Notes: generated by a model from the letters alone, not told the origin. Shown: positions 42,827 to 57,404, numbered from the stretch's first letter. The stretch: 64,000 bases of DNA from Hepsetus odoe (GCA_017165825.1 CM029372.1:8340001-8404000), one strand, 5' to 3'. Translations and numbers: made by a program.

Positions 42827-44843
42827 GTCACCACTTCTCCACAGTGAAATAATAATACTGACCAGGACTCTCTCATAAAAACTCACAAATCTCTCCATCT
42901 TGAACTGTTCAAAGCATTGGCCGAGCCCTTCCATACATCAAAACTTGTTGATGTGGCCTAGATAATCTCAAACAAGAACATCGGTAGCATTCGTGGACTT
43001 TATGGTGTTATGGATGGCAAAAATCCAACTTTTTTCATTCTTGAAAGATATGTGAATATACTGGTATATGTTTGCTTGAAAGGAAGGAAAAAAGGAGGAT
43101 GGAGAAAAATTATGTGATGGGATAAGTAGCTAAAATGAGAAATGAAAATAAATAAAGAGAATGAAAGATTGAGAAGATGTGAGGGAGCTACTCTTTGATT
43201 AATGAGAAAAGAGATACGCCTGTCCCTCTTTACCCTAAAAGCCCTCTGTCCCTCCTCCTCCTTTCTCTTTTGTTCTTGTGTCAGCACACTTCAGAGGCTT
43301 GTGCTCTCAGATCTTCTCTATCTGATGAGCCGTCTCTCACTGCTGTATATGTTTTAAACACCAGAGTGCTATCAGTTTTAATGACCAGTATTGACCTTAC
43401 AGGCCCCATATATGATATGATATGATATGATATGATATGACAGGTGTTAGATAATTTAAGTATTCTCTTTATGATTATGTAAGGTAACCACAAACAAACA
43501 AGCTAAACCTACCTTAATTTCCAGATGCTCCTATAAACAATCTATTTTGTTTTTTCCATCGTTTTTAAGGTGAAACAGTACATTCCAACTGCTTCTACAT
43601 GGAAAAGATGGGACAACCCTATATTAGACATTAACTACAGGCTAGCCATTCAAAGAGGATGTTCAATGTACTATTTCCTCCATGATTTCATTTAACCACA
43701 TCTGAAGCTGTTTTTAAAATAAAAGACTACAGCTTTGTGTGTACGCTTGTTTTAACAGGACTCTGGGAACATCTTTAGCCACTCTGGCATTTTCTTCCTC
43801 TCTTGGCAAGTGCAGACTAAACCATGTGTCCTTGGGAAAAAGAAAAGAGAAGAGTTGCTTAAGCTGGGAAAAGTGAGGGATTTAGCTAACAGGAAGGAAT
43901 TTCATGTGCTTTCTCCTCATTTTAGTTTTCTCATAACTCAGTTTTGGGTGAGCAACAAACAAAACCCATGTGTTGCTGCTTATGTAAAATGTTAGAATGA
44001 AGTGTATTTCCTGAAATATGCCCTCTACATCAACATGGTAGATGGGAGAATCTCTAGCTGCCAGCCTTTCAAAAGCACTCTGCTGGTTGATTTAACTCTG
44101 GTCAGATGCAATCTTCATTATTTCAGTTTTCTACTTTAAGAGTTAATCGTCTGTGGTTTCCAATCTGGTAACCACTCTGTAGTAATGGTAGGCAGTTTGA
44201 GTTGCTACTGGCAGTTTTACATCATATTTTCACTGCTAACAGTTGGATGCCTCAACTTCTACAAAGCTTTACTGCACCAAAGCCTTCTCTCTAGCGCTAT
44301 CAGATCTGAAGCTTTATTGTAGTCCTGGTATCTCAATAGGAAGCAAATGTCACCTGTCGCATTGCATAAATCTTGGAAATTTAAATAAAGCTTCCACCCA
44401 CACAAGACTCTCGTCAGTGCAAGACATAAAAGTGACATGTGGGTGTGATAATTGAGGTTACATATGCTAGCTTATTGTTTGCATTTTTTCTCTGTAATTC
44501 ATGCTTATAGTTATTAACAATTGCAATTCCTATGATTAGAGAAATGTGAGACTGAAGAGGTCCAAATGCATTGCTAATGTAGTTGTCACTAAATCATACT
44601 AACAAAAAACACCCGTACCATGATATTCAAACATGCATCAAAGTGATGAATGGAGCACTCCATCCAAACTCAGCCGTATGATGTTATCTGTTTGATTTTG
44701 ATCATTCCTTCCTCTGCCTGTCTGAAGAGTGACATCCCTTTTAAGGACAACAGCGAGATTAAGACCAAATATCAGGGGGAAACATTTCAATTCTCTGCTT
44801 CATCAGTTTAATAAAAACAAAATCCACTGTATGGAGCACTGGG
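42827..44843. other. Intergenic, with one (TATGA)n microsatellite
   Basis: A pentamer run TATGA occurs at 43411-43440 (6 units). Otherwise AT-rich and featureless to me. Confidence 0.4.
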
Positions 44844-45145
44844 GAACTCCGGTTTCCTCCCACAGTCCAAAGGCATGCATGCCAAGTGGATTGGAGATGG
44901 TAAATTACCCATAGGGGTGTGTGTGTGTGTGTGTGTGAGAGTGTGGGTGTGTGTGGGTGTATGCGTGCGTGCATGCGTGTGTGTGCATGTGAGTGTTTGT
45001 CTGTGTTTGTCTGTAAATCTGCCCTGTATGGACTGGTAACCCATCCAGGGTTTTTCCTCTCTTTGCCCTTTGAGAGCTGGGATAGGTCTCCAGCACCACC
45101 TGCGACCTTAATCAGGACAAGTTGCTCAGAAAATGAGAGAGAGAG
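44844..45145 (+). repeat. SINE family D, 3' part, expanded by a GT repeat
   Basis: aactccggtttcctcccaca, ggcatgcatgccaagtggat, then a GT-rich expansion at 44917-45016, then tgtatggactggtaacccat and agctgggataggtctccagc. The expansion replaces the short gtgagtgtgtgt segment of the usual family. Confidence 0.75.
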
Positions 45146-46464
45146 ACTGAGTGAGAGAGTTTCTCATGTATGGCTGCTTAATTTTCACACTGTTGTCATC
45201 ATCCAGTAGGACATATTGGTGCTTTCCCATCAGACAAACGGTGAAGGCAGAACTTCCTGGGAAGGTTGACTGTCTGTTGCAGTGCAGGGAAGTTTTGATG
45301 AAATGAATGGCCTTGCAGCAACAACTGGTACTTCATTTTTGTTAGCAACAACTCATATTGAGTTTGTTTGCCCTCATGCTGCCTTGTAACCTCATCATCT
45401 GTTTCCATCACTTAGCTGCCTGGCTAGATTTCATTAAAACAGAACCTTCCATTGCTTCACTTTCCTGTGATACATCAGCCATTTAGGAGGAAAACAGCAG
45501 AAATTCATATTTATTACTTCATTACATTAACAATAAATGATGTGACTGACCAGAAGTGTTATCAACTATCAATGCAAGAGTTTATAACGTAACATTAAAT
45601 GTGTATCATGCTAGAGATTATTGTGCACCTGTTTAAATGTCATCTGTAACCCAATTATTAAAGTAATATGTGCAGTAATGTTATAATGTAATGCAATTAG
45701 ATTAACTTCCACGTCTATGGACTACTTTTTTGTATTTTGAAAGTCATATAATTAAATATAATAAAAGACACAAATTGGTTTGAATATAATTTTTTAAGAA
45801 CTTGCATTTATTTAAGATGCAGATCAACATTAAGTCTACCTGTAGTAGGTCCCAACTCAGTCAAAGGACAGGTAATCAATATTTTATTATCAATATTGTT
45901 TTTCAATTTTTGTAGTTTGGTGGCCCATCCCTGCCTTTCTTAAGGGGTGGCAATTTAAATACAATGATCAGTTTGCTGCTATTTCATCTTTCCAATTTCA
46001 TCAGCAGTTCAGGACTTCTAAACGCACCATAATCCAACAACTCCCCGCTTTGATTGTATTCATTTGTAAAGTTATTTGGCAAACTGTATGCAACAATATA
46101 TAGAGAGAGTGATAGATGGAGAAAGAGGACATTCAGCATATGATGGGTACAAAATGCATAGGTTTGAATAAAGACACATGGCTAATAATATAATCCATAT
46201 ATGCTAATATAGCTGACAGTAATGAAGACAGACACGCTGCATTAATATACGCTATGAGTAAAAGTGTTTTCTGCAAAGGGCATGGAGTTTGGCCTGCTGA
46301 CCCAGGTAGCAGAGGCAATTAATTTTGAAGATATTCACAGCCCAGCCTTCACTGTCTGCCTTATTCCAGCGCTCTTATTGCCAATGACTGTAAGAAGAAC
46401 CCAGACAGCGCATAAGCAATGCACAGCTGCTGGGACACCTTTAGACATAAAGTACAGCCATCAA
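45146..46464. other. Intergenic, no recognisable feature
   Basis: AT-rich, no repeat or gene-like ORF recognised. Confidence 0.35.
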
Positions 46465-46467
46465 AGT

Positions 46468-46506
<39 letters not shown>

Positions 46507-46673
46507 AGAGAGAGAGAGAGAGAGAGTGTGTGTGTGTATGTGTGTGTGTTAGGGAAAGTACAAGATAGCCTCCGAAACCTGCAGTGGAGCAGAGAGATAA
46601 GAGAGCTTTATTGTGAGCCAAACACACACACACAATAACACACACATTAATAATAATACACATACACACACAC

Positions 46674-46719
<46 letters not shown>

Positions 46720-46720
46720 T
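46465..46720. repeat. Compound GT / GA / CA microsatellites
   Basis: GT run about 46465-46504, GA 46506-46526, GT to 46549; after 70 unique bases, CA runs at 46622-46720. Confidence 0.9.
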
Positions 46721-46882
46721 ACAGCAGCAAAGCTACTGTTGAAACTTTTTAGAGGACTCTACAGTCTAAGTAGAACCATCTTGCAAATAAACTGGTACCT
46801 GATCAACGGTTTATAGTTTATGGATGATATTAGTATGTCCCATGAAGCATAAAGTAAAATGAAGTTAGAGGACTAATATATT

Positions 46883-47452
46883 CATGAGCAGAATTAAGGG
46901 GGTTAGGGCTTATGGTGCAGAGGTGTGAGAAGGTGGAGGAGCTTAGTATTTGAGGAGCTGAATAGTTCAGAGTAACTATGAAAGGTGGAAGAGAGAGGTG
47001 GAAGAAGAGAGCAGGCAGTTGGAAATGGGTGAGAGAAGAGCGGTTGGCAATCTGTGACAGACATGGGCTCAGGCTAGAGTGAAAGGAAAGGTTTACAGGA
47101 CAGTAATGAGACCATCTGTGCTTTACGTGTCGGAGACAGTGGCACTGACAAAAGACAGGAGGCGGAGCTGGTGGTGTCAGAATCTGAAGCAGTTTTGAGA
47201 TTTTATGCGAAGTGTTGGAGGATGGACAGGATTAGGAAAGAGTCTGTGAGAGGGACAGCTCAGGTTGGATGTTCTGGAAACAAAGTCAAAGAACTGAGAT
47301 TGAGTCAGCATGTGCAGGAGGAGAGAAGAGGAGAAATTTGGAGGAGGATGTGTTAAGATGATAGTGGAAGGAACTTGTTTAAAGGCTGTTTTAAAGCATC
47401 CAAAAGAAGAAGAAGAAGAAGAAGAAGAAGAAGAAGAAGAAGAAGAAGAAGA
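46883..47452 (+). mobile_element. RTE/BovB-like LINE, degraded 3' end
   Basis: Follows the same order as 23009-23608: atagttcagagtaactatga, ggtttacaggacagtaatga, tgacaaaagacaggaggcgg, then RTAQVGCSGNKVKELRL-type sequence and a (GAA)n tail at 47404-47452. Many single-base losses. Dead copy. Confidence 0.8.
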
Positions 47453-47875
47453 CATAATCATGAAAGCAAAGAAAGCATTAATAGCAACGATAAATGAGAT
47501 CATTAATTTTAAATTCACTATTTTTTATTTTTTATTTTTATGTGCCATTACTGCTAATGAATGATCTTTAAGTTGTTTTAAGACAATTATTAAGATTGGC
47601 CTATCAAGACAAAAAAAAAAAAATGAGGAACAAGATAGTAAATGAGGTGGTTACCAGTTTTACTGGTATACATAGTCAACGAACTGCTTTAACTAACAAT
47701 TAGCAGTTTGTGTGATTACTGCAGAAGCTGACAGCCGTGGTGCCCCCACAGTGACAATAGATATGTTGGGTGTTAATTCCAGAGCAGTGAAACTACAATT
47801 TGGATTGACCTGTGATATCAAATTATGTGGCAGGTGTGGTGCTTGGATAAAAAAATTTTCTTACAGAGCATAGTA
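47453..47875. other. Intergenic spacer
   Basis: A-run at 47611-47623; otherwise nothing recognised. Confidence 0.3.
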
Positions 47876-48128
47876 GGGGCAGCGGTGCCTAGTGGTTAGG
47901 TGCCAATACATGATCATGGATCGGGGTTCGGAATCCTTCCCAATGGGTTGCCCTTGAGGTACCCTTTTTGAGCAAGGTGTCAGCCCCCTGGCCCTGCTCC
48001 TCCCCTGGCGATGGGCTGGGCGCACCTGTCCAGGTGCTGCCCCCGCCCTCGCCCTGTGCGCTGGGTTGACGCCAGCACTCCCCCGCGACCCCGTTTGGGA
48101 CAAGCGGCAGATAATGGATGGATGGATA
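47876..48128 (+). repeat. Chimeric SINE family B, copy 2
   Basis: Same A-type head and D-type tail as 24792-25058: ggggcagcggtgcctagtgg, gagcaaggtgtcagccccct, cgatgggctgggcgcacctg, cgccagcactcccccgcgac and the (GGAT)n end. Several one- or two-base losses relative to copy 1. Confidence 0.8.
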
Positions 48129-48267
48129 GTATATAGTATAGTATATAATAAAATAACGGCCATTCTGTTACTATTGATGTAAAGGTAAGTTCAGGTAAAT
48201 ATATTACCTGAATACCACTTGCACAAAGTCATACAAAAGGTTTTGTGTTCATGAGGAAGAACAAAAA

Positions 48268-49360
<1,093 letters not shown>

Positions 49361-49371
49361 ACACACACACA

Positions 49372-49406
<35 letters not shown>
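49361..49406. repeat. (AC)n microsatellite
   Basis: AC run with one CC interruption at 49379-49381. Confidence 0.9.
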
Positions 49407-49410
<4 letters not shown>

Positions 49411-49719
49411 TATATAAATTTAGACTGAAAGTATGGAGACATCACTTTACTTCAATCCTTGAGAACATCTGAAGGTTACTGAGTGGGAGGAATGGCTAGG
49501 CATTTAATGTTTGACACAATGAAATATCCATTTTTTAAAATGGATCAGAATGCATTACAAATTAGGTAGACATAGTGCAAAATGGAACTGAGTTCATTTG
49601 ATATTAATAGTATAGCGTGTTATGTTCACAGCTTGCAATGTACCCTGATGGTTGTTAATGCTTTATAGACACGGTACAGACAAGTTATGCCTCTTAAAAC
49701 CATAGAAACCTGCAAAGCA
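49407..49719. other. Intergenic spacer
   Basis: No feature recognised. Confidence 0.3.
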
Positions 49720-49958
49720 TCGGTGGCCTAGTGGTTAGGCGTTAGTCACATGATTTGCAGATCGTGGGGTCTGAACCCTTCCAATAGGTTTTTCCCTGAG
49801 GTAAATTCTGAGCAGCATCGCCCCCTGTCATTGCCCTCAAGCGCTTTCAATAGCTGCCCACTGTTTACTGGTTTGAGGTGCACAGGGGCGCTAAAATGCA
49901 GAGGTCCAGTTTCCATTGTGTTCACTGTCTGGCAAAGCAGACTCGAATGACAAGGGTT
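49720..49958 (+). repeat. SINE family A, plus-strand copy
   Basis: Head cggtggcctagtggttaggc, weak B box ggggtctgaacccttc, body aagcgctttcaatagctgcc and cagaggtccagtttccattg. Ends in an A-run where the family usually has the GTGACTTTCAC end. Confidence 0.75.
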
Positions 49959-50177
49959 AAAAAAAAAGCATATGTCTAATGCTAAGACTGACAGACAAGG
50001 AGAGCCATCACCTGCAGTCAGATACCAGACTGTTAACTTTCAGACTGTGTCTGTGTATGGTGCACAGACTACAGAGGAGTTCTCAACTAAAGAAGACTGT
50101 GATTTCTGCTTAAGGTTGTTAAAGAATGTCTAGGTTAGTTATCTCAGTAAATAATAAAACACTGCAACATTCAAATA

Positions 50178-52258
50178 ACTCTTCTTTTCCCACTGGGTTC
50201 TCATTTAGAGTCACCACAGCAGACTGTAACTGTCTCCCATTTCTCTTGGCGGGTCCTCTCTGCGCTCTTCCTGCTTCAAACCAACCACACCTGCATGTCC
50301 TCTCTCACCACATCTATAAACCCCCCTCTTTGGCCTTCCTCTTCTAGTCTTACCTGGCAGCTACATCCTCAACATTCTTCTCCTAATATAACCCTATCCT
50401 CCTCTGGATAAGTCCAAACTAACGTAACTCCTTTGTGCTTCTCAAACTTTATTCTAAGATCGCCTAACCTGAGCTGTCCTCTATACTCATTTCTAATCCT
50501 GTCCATCCTCATCACACCCAACAACAATCTCAGTATCTTTAACTCTGACACCTCCAGCTCCGCCTCCTGTCTTTTTGTCAGTGCCACCATCTCTAACCCA
50601 TACAACATAGCTGGTCTACTACTGTCCTGTAAACTTTCCCTTTCACTCTTGCTGAAATCATCTGTCAGCAAATCAACTTTAGCCAACTTCTCTCCTGTTC
50701 CATTCCAACCAGCCTGCACTGCTCTCTGAACTGTTGATCTTAAATATTTAAACTCCTCCACTTTTTGTTACCTCTACTACCAGCATCCTAACCACTCCAC
50801 TTTCCTCCTCATTCACACTTTGTATTCTGTCTTGACCCACTCACATTCATTCCTCTCCCCTAGAGCAGATCTCCATCTCCAGGCTCTCTCTGCTGCCCCC
50901 TTTACTTTACTGCGGCAGATCACAATATCATCAGCAAACATCATCATCCACGGAGACTCCTGTCTAACTTTGTCTGTCAACCTGTCCACTACTATCACAA
51001 ACAAGAATGGGCTCAGTGCTGATCCTTGATGTAATCCAACCTCTACCTTAAATGCATCCGTCACTGAACTACTCTTACACACTTCTCTGTAACACCTGAC
51101 TTCCTCATGTGAAACCACAACTCCTCTCTACGCACCCTGTTATATGCTTTCTCCAAGTCCACAAAAGCAGAATGTAACTCCTTCTGACCTTCTCTGTACT
51201 TCTCCATCAACACCCTCAGAGCAAAAATTGTATCTGTCAGTCAGGCTTCTTTTCAGCATAAGACCATACGTTGTCTACTAATCCTCACCTCTTTTCTCAA
51301 ACCTATCACTACTCTTTCCCACATAACTCATAAAAAAAGGTTGGATCAACTTTATCTCTATAGTTACTGCTATGCCTCCAGCATCACCGTTATTCTTGAA
51401 GCCTGGTACCAGCATAATTTCGTCTCAATTCTGTGTTAATTTTCACTTTCAAGATTGTGTTAAACAATCTGGTCAGAAACTCAACTGCCATCTCCCCTAA
51501 ACAACTTCATGCTTTCATTAGTATGTCATCCAGTCCAACAGCCTTTCCATTCTTCTTCCTCTTCATAGCTGCCCAAACTTCTTGCTTATTTGCTACACTT
51601 CCTGGTTCACTATTGTCACATCATCCAATCTTCTCTCTCTCTCCTACTCTTTCTTCATTCATCAGCCCCTCAAAGTATTCCCTTCATCCGCTCAACATGC
51701 CCCTGCCCACCTGTGAGTATGTTTCACTCTAGCCAACTGCAAAGGTCCTTTCTCCTCCTTACTGTCCAACCTCCTGTACACCCACCAAAACACCTTTATC
51801 TTGGCCTTCGCCACTGCTTCTTTGCCCCGCGCCACGCCCCTCTGCTCCTCCTCTCTAAAAACATGCTAACTACAGCTCATTCCCATCCCTTTCGCAAAAT
51901 CTACAAACTATCTGACCTTCAGCATTCCTCTCCCTTGACAATTCACACTCCACCCATCACTCCCCTCATCACCTCTCCGGCTTTCTTCTACCACAACGCG
52001 TGATTCATTAAATCTGCACCAATCACTTCACTCTTCCTCCTCCCCTCTCTGGGTACACTTCTCTCTCTATCACTTCATCTAACTCCAGGACTTCGATCAA
52101 TCCGCGCGCGTACGGAATCCTTGCTTTCACTGTCCGCATATTGATTTGGCAAAGTTTTACAATCGGATGCCCTTCCTGACGAATCCTTCCCCATTTATCT
52201 CGGCTAACCGCACACAAAGAAATACACTGGCTTGTGCATCCCTAGTGGCTGGGTTCAA
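50178..52258 (-). mobile_element. RTE/BovB-like LINE, most complete copy
   Basis: Minus strand from 52258: 5' leader (agggatgcacaagccagtgt, also at 22204), part of the endonuclease region, AVAKAKIKVF near 51800, then degraded RT. At 51060-50890 it reads VEVGLHQGSALSPFLF and PWMMMFADDIVIC (YADD-type active site), then EEFKYLRSTVQ, LYGLEMVALTKRQEAELEVS and LGVMRMDRIRNEY, ending in a CT-rich (tail-complement) stretch at 50178. At ~2.1 kb it is shorter than the ~3.2 kb expected for the family. Frameshifts and stops interrupt every domain. Confidence 0.8.
50813..51118 (-). pseudogene. RTE reverse-transcriptase catalytic fragment
   Basis: Open stretch of 101 codons containing GLHQGSALSPFLFVIVVDRL, the RT motif before the active site, and MMFADDIVICRS, with the two catalytic aspartates of FADD present. 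After CRSKVKGAAE the sequence departs from the ESREQLEENLERW pattern of other copies. It is cut off from the endonuclease and C-terminal domains by stops. Confidence 0.85.
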
Positions 52259-54299
52259 AAATATCCAACAACCTGATTGATTAAAGTTCAATTTAAATGT
52301 AGTGATGTTCATTCATGCAACTTTTTCACTTATAGTAGGGGTAGCAGAGCTGATAAAAGTAAGCCTTGTTCCTTCTGATTGGGTACCTGCTATCGAGCTG
52401 CTCAATAAAGAAAAGTGTTATCTAGTGAGTGTTTTCATTTGCCCTTTTTTACACGCTTTAAGGTTTATTTCATGTATGAGAATGGAATGGCCCTAAATGA
52501 AGTGTGTTAGGTAGAAAGAAATTGCTGAGTGCTATCATAATTGGCAAAGATGTCTTGGCTCTTCCCTTCAACAATGTTATTAACCTCTGTCCTTGGCAGA
52601 GCAGCATTGAACAAGCAGCTTAGAAGCCCTAAATAAAAAAAAGGGGAAAATGTTTTATGCTAAGAAAACACTTAGTTTCAGCATCTCTTGTCTGATGAAG
52701 AGGAACTTTGATTATTAAGGTTTTACAGTGCTGTTAATCTTAAATTACCGAACTGTGCTTAAGCATACAGTACCGAGTAGTTGCTGATGTTGGCAAACCT
52801 CCAGGTGAGTAGGAGCTTCTTTCTGTGCTGTTGCAGGTCTGATAATCTAAGATCACCAAACATCATCCATCAAACCCAATGGATTTGTCAGGAAAGTGAC
52901 CATTGCGCAGTTTTACTTAGAGCCTAAAGATTGTCAGATGTGTCCCAGACTTTGTTCCAGAGTGTCCAACTGAAGGACATCATGTGACTATCTGTAAGCA
53001 TAGTTGTAAAGTTATATTTAATGTGTATATATATTTTCAGCAAATGCAACATAAAGCAAGCTTCTTCTTCTGCAGCAGGATAAATAAACAATAGTCAAAA
53101 CAAGCATTTCATTGTGGTGCACTCAGTTTTATGCTGTGTAGTATTCACAGTGCCAAATAGTCACTTTCACTTTCACAAAAATGTGATCAACTTTTTATTA
53201 AGACACAGCTGAAAACATCTCATCTTCATGTTCCAGGCACAGAGGGTATTGATATTGCTATAGGAACAAAATTAAAGAACATTTGGTATTGATTTGACAT
53301 CAGTTTACCATCAGAACAGTAATGTGATCATATACTTGCTTTTTTCAAGCAAAAAAACATCCGAAAGCCAATGTTGCTTCTGCTCTGTCCTAATCTCTGT
53401 CTTGCTATATGACAGTGAGTGGGAGTCTGCAGCACAGTGGGCATGTAAATAAGTCACTATCACAGGACTAAGAGCTACACCTACTCAGAACGAGGAGCTG
53501 TGTGCGTAACACTTTGTACTTTCAAGCAAAATGCCACAAAGGCCTGAGGCAAGATATCAAAGTTTAAAAAAATAATTTAGTCTATGCTAAAACACCAAAC
53601 AGAAGAAGCAGTAATCTAATCTGTAGGGAATAATCTTTCACCAGTGTTCGCCTGCTGTAGTCCAACAGATTTACCTTTCATTGGAATCTATGTAGAAAGA
53701 GATTAATTGCTCTCACCACCACACACTCTTAGCTGTGGGAGCTGTAAATATCTCACTTATTTAGAAAAAGGTAGAGTGAATGTGGAGTTACGGAGTAGAT
53801 TTAACAAGATGAACGTCACTGATAGTCCTCTGTTTAATATACCCACTTCCCTGCCTCTTTACGTAAACGATAGACTGGAGCATAGCTGAGGCCATGCCCA
53901 AATTGGTTTTGATGGAATTGTGTAGGTGTGCTGCTGACAAAACATACGCTCGATGAGTAGATTTGAGCGCTACACAACCATGACTGCTGCTAAAACCTCT
54001 ACTCCTCCTATATCTGAAATATCGATCTCATTGCCAAGAAAAATTCAAAGCTATCATTGTAGATTTTCATGATTCCATTTCATCATCTGTTTGAACTGAT
54101 GCCTTTCAGGCAGTCGCTATAGATCCATCAGTCACACATCACCACTAGATTTAAAACAGTTTTTTCCATGGGGCTATTCAACTTGAACAGTCAGTAACTC
54201 AATAGTCAGTACTCCCAATGCCCAAATACCACTAACACATGCACGAGCACTTTAAATCTAAGTTAAAATGTCTGTGGTGTTTTTTATCAGGTTTTGCTT
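52259..54299. other. Intergenic tract of 2.0 kb
   Basis: AT-rich single-copy-looking sequence; no repeat family or gene-like ORF recognised. Confidence 0.35.
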
Positions 54300-54524
54300 A
54301 TTTATATATATATATATATTTATACATGTATTTGCTTTTATTTATTCATTCATGTATTTATTTATTTTTTAATCTTTTTTATCTTTTATCTATTTTTAAC
54401 TCTATTAAAATAATGCATTGAAGTAGGGGAACCACCCCCCCCAAATTTCATTGTACATTGTACAATGACAAAAAAAGTCTATTCTATTCTATTCTATTCT
54501 ATTCTATTCTATTCTATTCTATTC
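54300..54524 (+). mobile_element. Probable LINE 3' end with (ATTCT)n tail
   Basis: AT-rich 3' UTR with TA repeats (54303-54320), then aaatttcattgtacattgta, caatgacaaaaaaagt and (ATTCT)n at 54478-54524. The phrase aatttc..ttgtac..caatgacaata followed by a pentamer tail is typical of fish LINE 3' ends. No ORF part is present. Confidence 0.55.
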
Positions 54525-55429
54525 AAAAAGTTGGTGTAATTAAACAGCTCAGGATCAGAGACTGTGACTGTATGCCCCATGGAATAAGAGCAACATTTTC
54601 AGGTTGCTGTCTTTTTTAAGATAAGAGGACTTATCAGAGATGAAAACTTTCCACCTTTCTGTGAACCCCACTGTTTTGAGAATCAGAAAGTTCAGAAGAC
54701 TATCGGAAAAAAAACGGTTTATTTGGCGACTTTTTTTCTGACTTGCAGTCTGCCAAGACCTGCCCTGCTCTGAGTCTGACTGGCCACCGATAACCATCAA
54801 TGCAAAAAGCCTGCGAGATACTGGAATGCTAGCAAGCATATCTCCTTTTGAAAAACCACACTCTGATGTTCCTCAGAAAGCAATGCAAACAGAGTTTTCT
54901 TAATTAGATCCACCAGAGGGACCTGACCGTTTAAGGGGTTTAAGAGTTTTATACATTTAATTAATATTTCACACAATTTTATACACTTTATTTATACATA
55001 TTTTACAATTCATTAATATTAAATTCTGAAAAACTAATGTTGTATAATCAACAAAAAGTACATTACAAAAGTAATGGCATTGTTTAGAAAAAAAAATCAC
55101 TTAAGCATAGGCATTTAAAAACATAGTTAATCAAACAGACAGATTTATTTGTGTCATTTGATTAATCAGATAGACAGCATTCTTCTACAAAGAGATTTAA
55201 CAGTGTTACATAAATGTTGAGTGTTGTTCAAGCAGCTTAAGCATGGAAGAGAAGTAGAGGAACACAGCCTTTTTCCTGTTGATATCAAGTCAAAATCAAT
55301 ATTGCTATTCTAACTAAAGGTCTCTGAAAGTTTTTATTTTTTCATATTTTTGTCCTCTTCCTCAAAGTCTCATAGCAAATACAGGTTACTGTGTGACAGC
55401 TTGGTGCATCAGGGAGAAATCTGGCACTA
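54525..55429. other. Intergenic, no recognisable feature
   Basis: AT-rich; no repeat family recognised. Confidence 0.35.
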
Positions 55430-55659
55430 GTGAAGTGAGAGTGAAGTGAAAGTGAAGTGAAAGTGACCATTGTGAAACACAGCACAGCACACAGTGGAAC
55501 ACAACAAGATTCTTCCTCTGCTGTTCACCCGTATGTAAATTTTAAAGTGCCGGGGGAGCAGTGATGGGTACCTCAGGGCAACCTGCTGGTCTGGGACTCA
55601 AATCCATGACCTCTCGATCCTGGGGCCTAGTCTCAAAACACCAGGCCACCACTTCCCCT
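55430..55659 (-). repeat. SINE family A, full-length but diverged
   Basis: Minus strand from ggggaagtggtggcctggtg (tRNA head) through a B-box-like ggatttgagtcccagacc to the cagcacagcacacagtg block and a long TTTCAC tail (five units). Confidence 0.75.
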
Positions 55660-55799
55660 AAGCACTACACTAAGCCAGTGCTCTTAAAATCAGCTCAGAT
55701 GATCTCAGCTTTGTTAAATTAGACATTCTTACAACTTTTTGTTTTTTACTGAATGTATCTTTATTCGAATTATTCTGATGTACAATCGAAAAAGTTTTT

Positions 55800-55848
55800 C
55801 CCACCGTAAACGATGTCCTTACGTCTCTAAGACTTTTGCACAGACATG
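55800..55848. mobile_element. Lone Tc1-like right terminal repeat
   Basis: cgtctctaagacttttgcac followed by agacatg and TA matches the right end of the 1511-2021 family (taaaacttttgcacagaactg). No left end was found within 1 kb. Confidence 0.4.
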
Positions 55849-57219
55849 TATATTTTAATTTTTATATTTATTCATTTATTCAAATAGTTGGTAAGTCTGT
55901 TTCCATTATACCAGCATGTTAACTTTTACCGGGTTCACCAGGTGTGGACGGGAGACTGTAATTGATGAGAATGAAGAGATGATAAGTTATCAAGTTAAAA
56001 CTTAAAGGTATAACCAAGCTCTGATATAATTTCAGAATGATCTTATCATAATACATACAGTCGCACTGTCTCAGCAAGAAGTGTTTAAAGGCAATTAAGA
56101 AACTCTCAAGAGTGCATGGTACAGAAACATAAAGCATCAAGGAAATCGGAAACGTCCAAGTTTTCACTTCATTTAAAAGTAAGATGAGACTGCAGAGATT
56201 TCACAGATGAATGCTCATCCTAATTAAAGTGCTGATACAACAAAGGGTGGCATCTCAATTATCACTCAAAAGCAGCTGCTGTTGTCAAACATTAAAGTAA
56301 TTTACAGTAAATTGTTGGCAGACTGGCTGGTATTGAAATGATCACTTCTAACTCTGCTGCGATTTAAATAAATCACTAAAAAGTGTGCATCCAGGCAAAA
56401 AAAGTCCTAAGCATAGTATGACTTAACAACATAATGACTTTGATAAAGCCCACACCAGTTCCTTTGGGTAATTTAAATCTGCCAGAGACACACTGGGGCT
56501 TTTTGCATTGGAGTCCTCCAAATATACATCCGTCTGAGGCATCATTGCTTATAAAGCACGCTGAAAAAAAAAAAAAAAAATCTCTGGCAAGCCATGGGAT
56601 ACTAAGAGGCTGTGAAACCGGGAGAGGAAAGATCAAAGGGGGAGGCAGCTTCTAGAGATGGGGTAAAATCATCCAGAGCAGCATTTTCATGGTTTATTCC
56701 TCCCAATGCTGAGCAAAAGGGGATCAAAAACAAACTTGAAGCAGGTCTCATTCAGGCCGCTTTTTGTGCACCTGCTGACCAAAGTGTTCAGTACAAATGT
56801 CACCTTGCTGAAATTTCAGTGAAACTCTCAGTGCTCCCAAAGCAACATCCTTTTTATATTGAGAATTGAATATACATACATAGTTCTTGACAATGTATTT
56901 TCATTATGTCATTTTGAGTTTGTTATAAGATTCTAATGTTTTTTACTTGAAAAATAGAAAGTGGGATTTTTTATTTCTTTCCATTTTGAATGTTGCTTCA
57001 TAAACTTTTATTATATTTTGGCCCCTTTAATTGAAAGATCATTGAAGATCAACACAAAAGAAAGGTACGAATATGAATTTTGTATGCCATGCTGTATGTT
57101 TTGGATGTTTTTCACATATAGTTAAAATGACATGCAAGCACATGTTAAAAAGAACATTATAAGATTAACTTGCTGTTCCGTGCCACATGCAGACACATAT
57201 AATTTCAGAAATTATTAAG
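55849..57219. other. Intergenic, with poly-A run at 56564-56580
   Basis: No transposon recognised. Open stretches at 56434-56869 include a Lys run from the poly-A tract and are not gene-like. Confidence 0.35.
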
Positions 57220-57404
57220 GGGTGTCGGTAGTCTAGTCGTAGGATACTTGCCTATGGACCTGTGGCTCAAGTGGTCCCAGGTTCGAATCCCACCTCTGGC
57301 ACTACCATCAGCACCTGAGCAAGACCCTTAACCCCGAGTTGCTCCAGGGGGACTGTCCCTGTAATTAGGACATGTAAGTATGCTAAATACTGTAAATGTA
57401 AATA
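57220..57404 (+). repeat. SINE family C (V-SINE-like), copy 2
   Basis: ggtgtcggtagtctagtcgt (A box), caggttcgaatcccacctct (B box), gctccagggggactgtccct, and tail aaatactgtaaatgtaaat. Confidence 0.8.

Noticed and set aside
56376..56655. Lys/Phe-run ORFs on both strands
   Set aside because: Created by the poly-A tract at 56564-56580.
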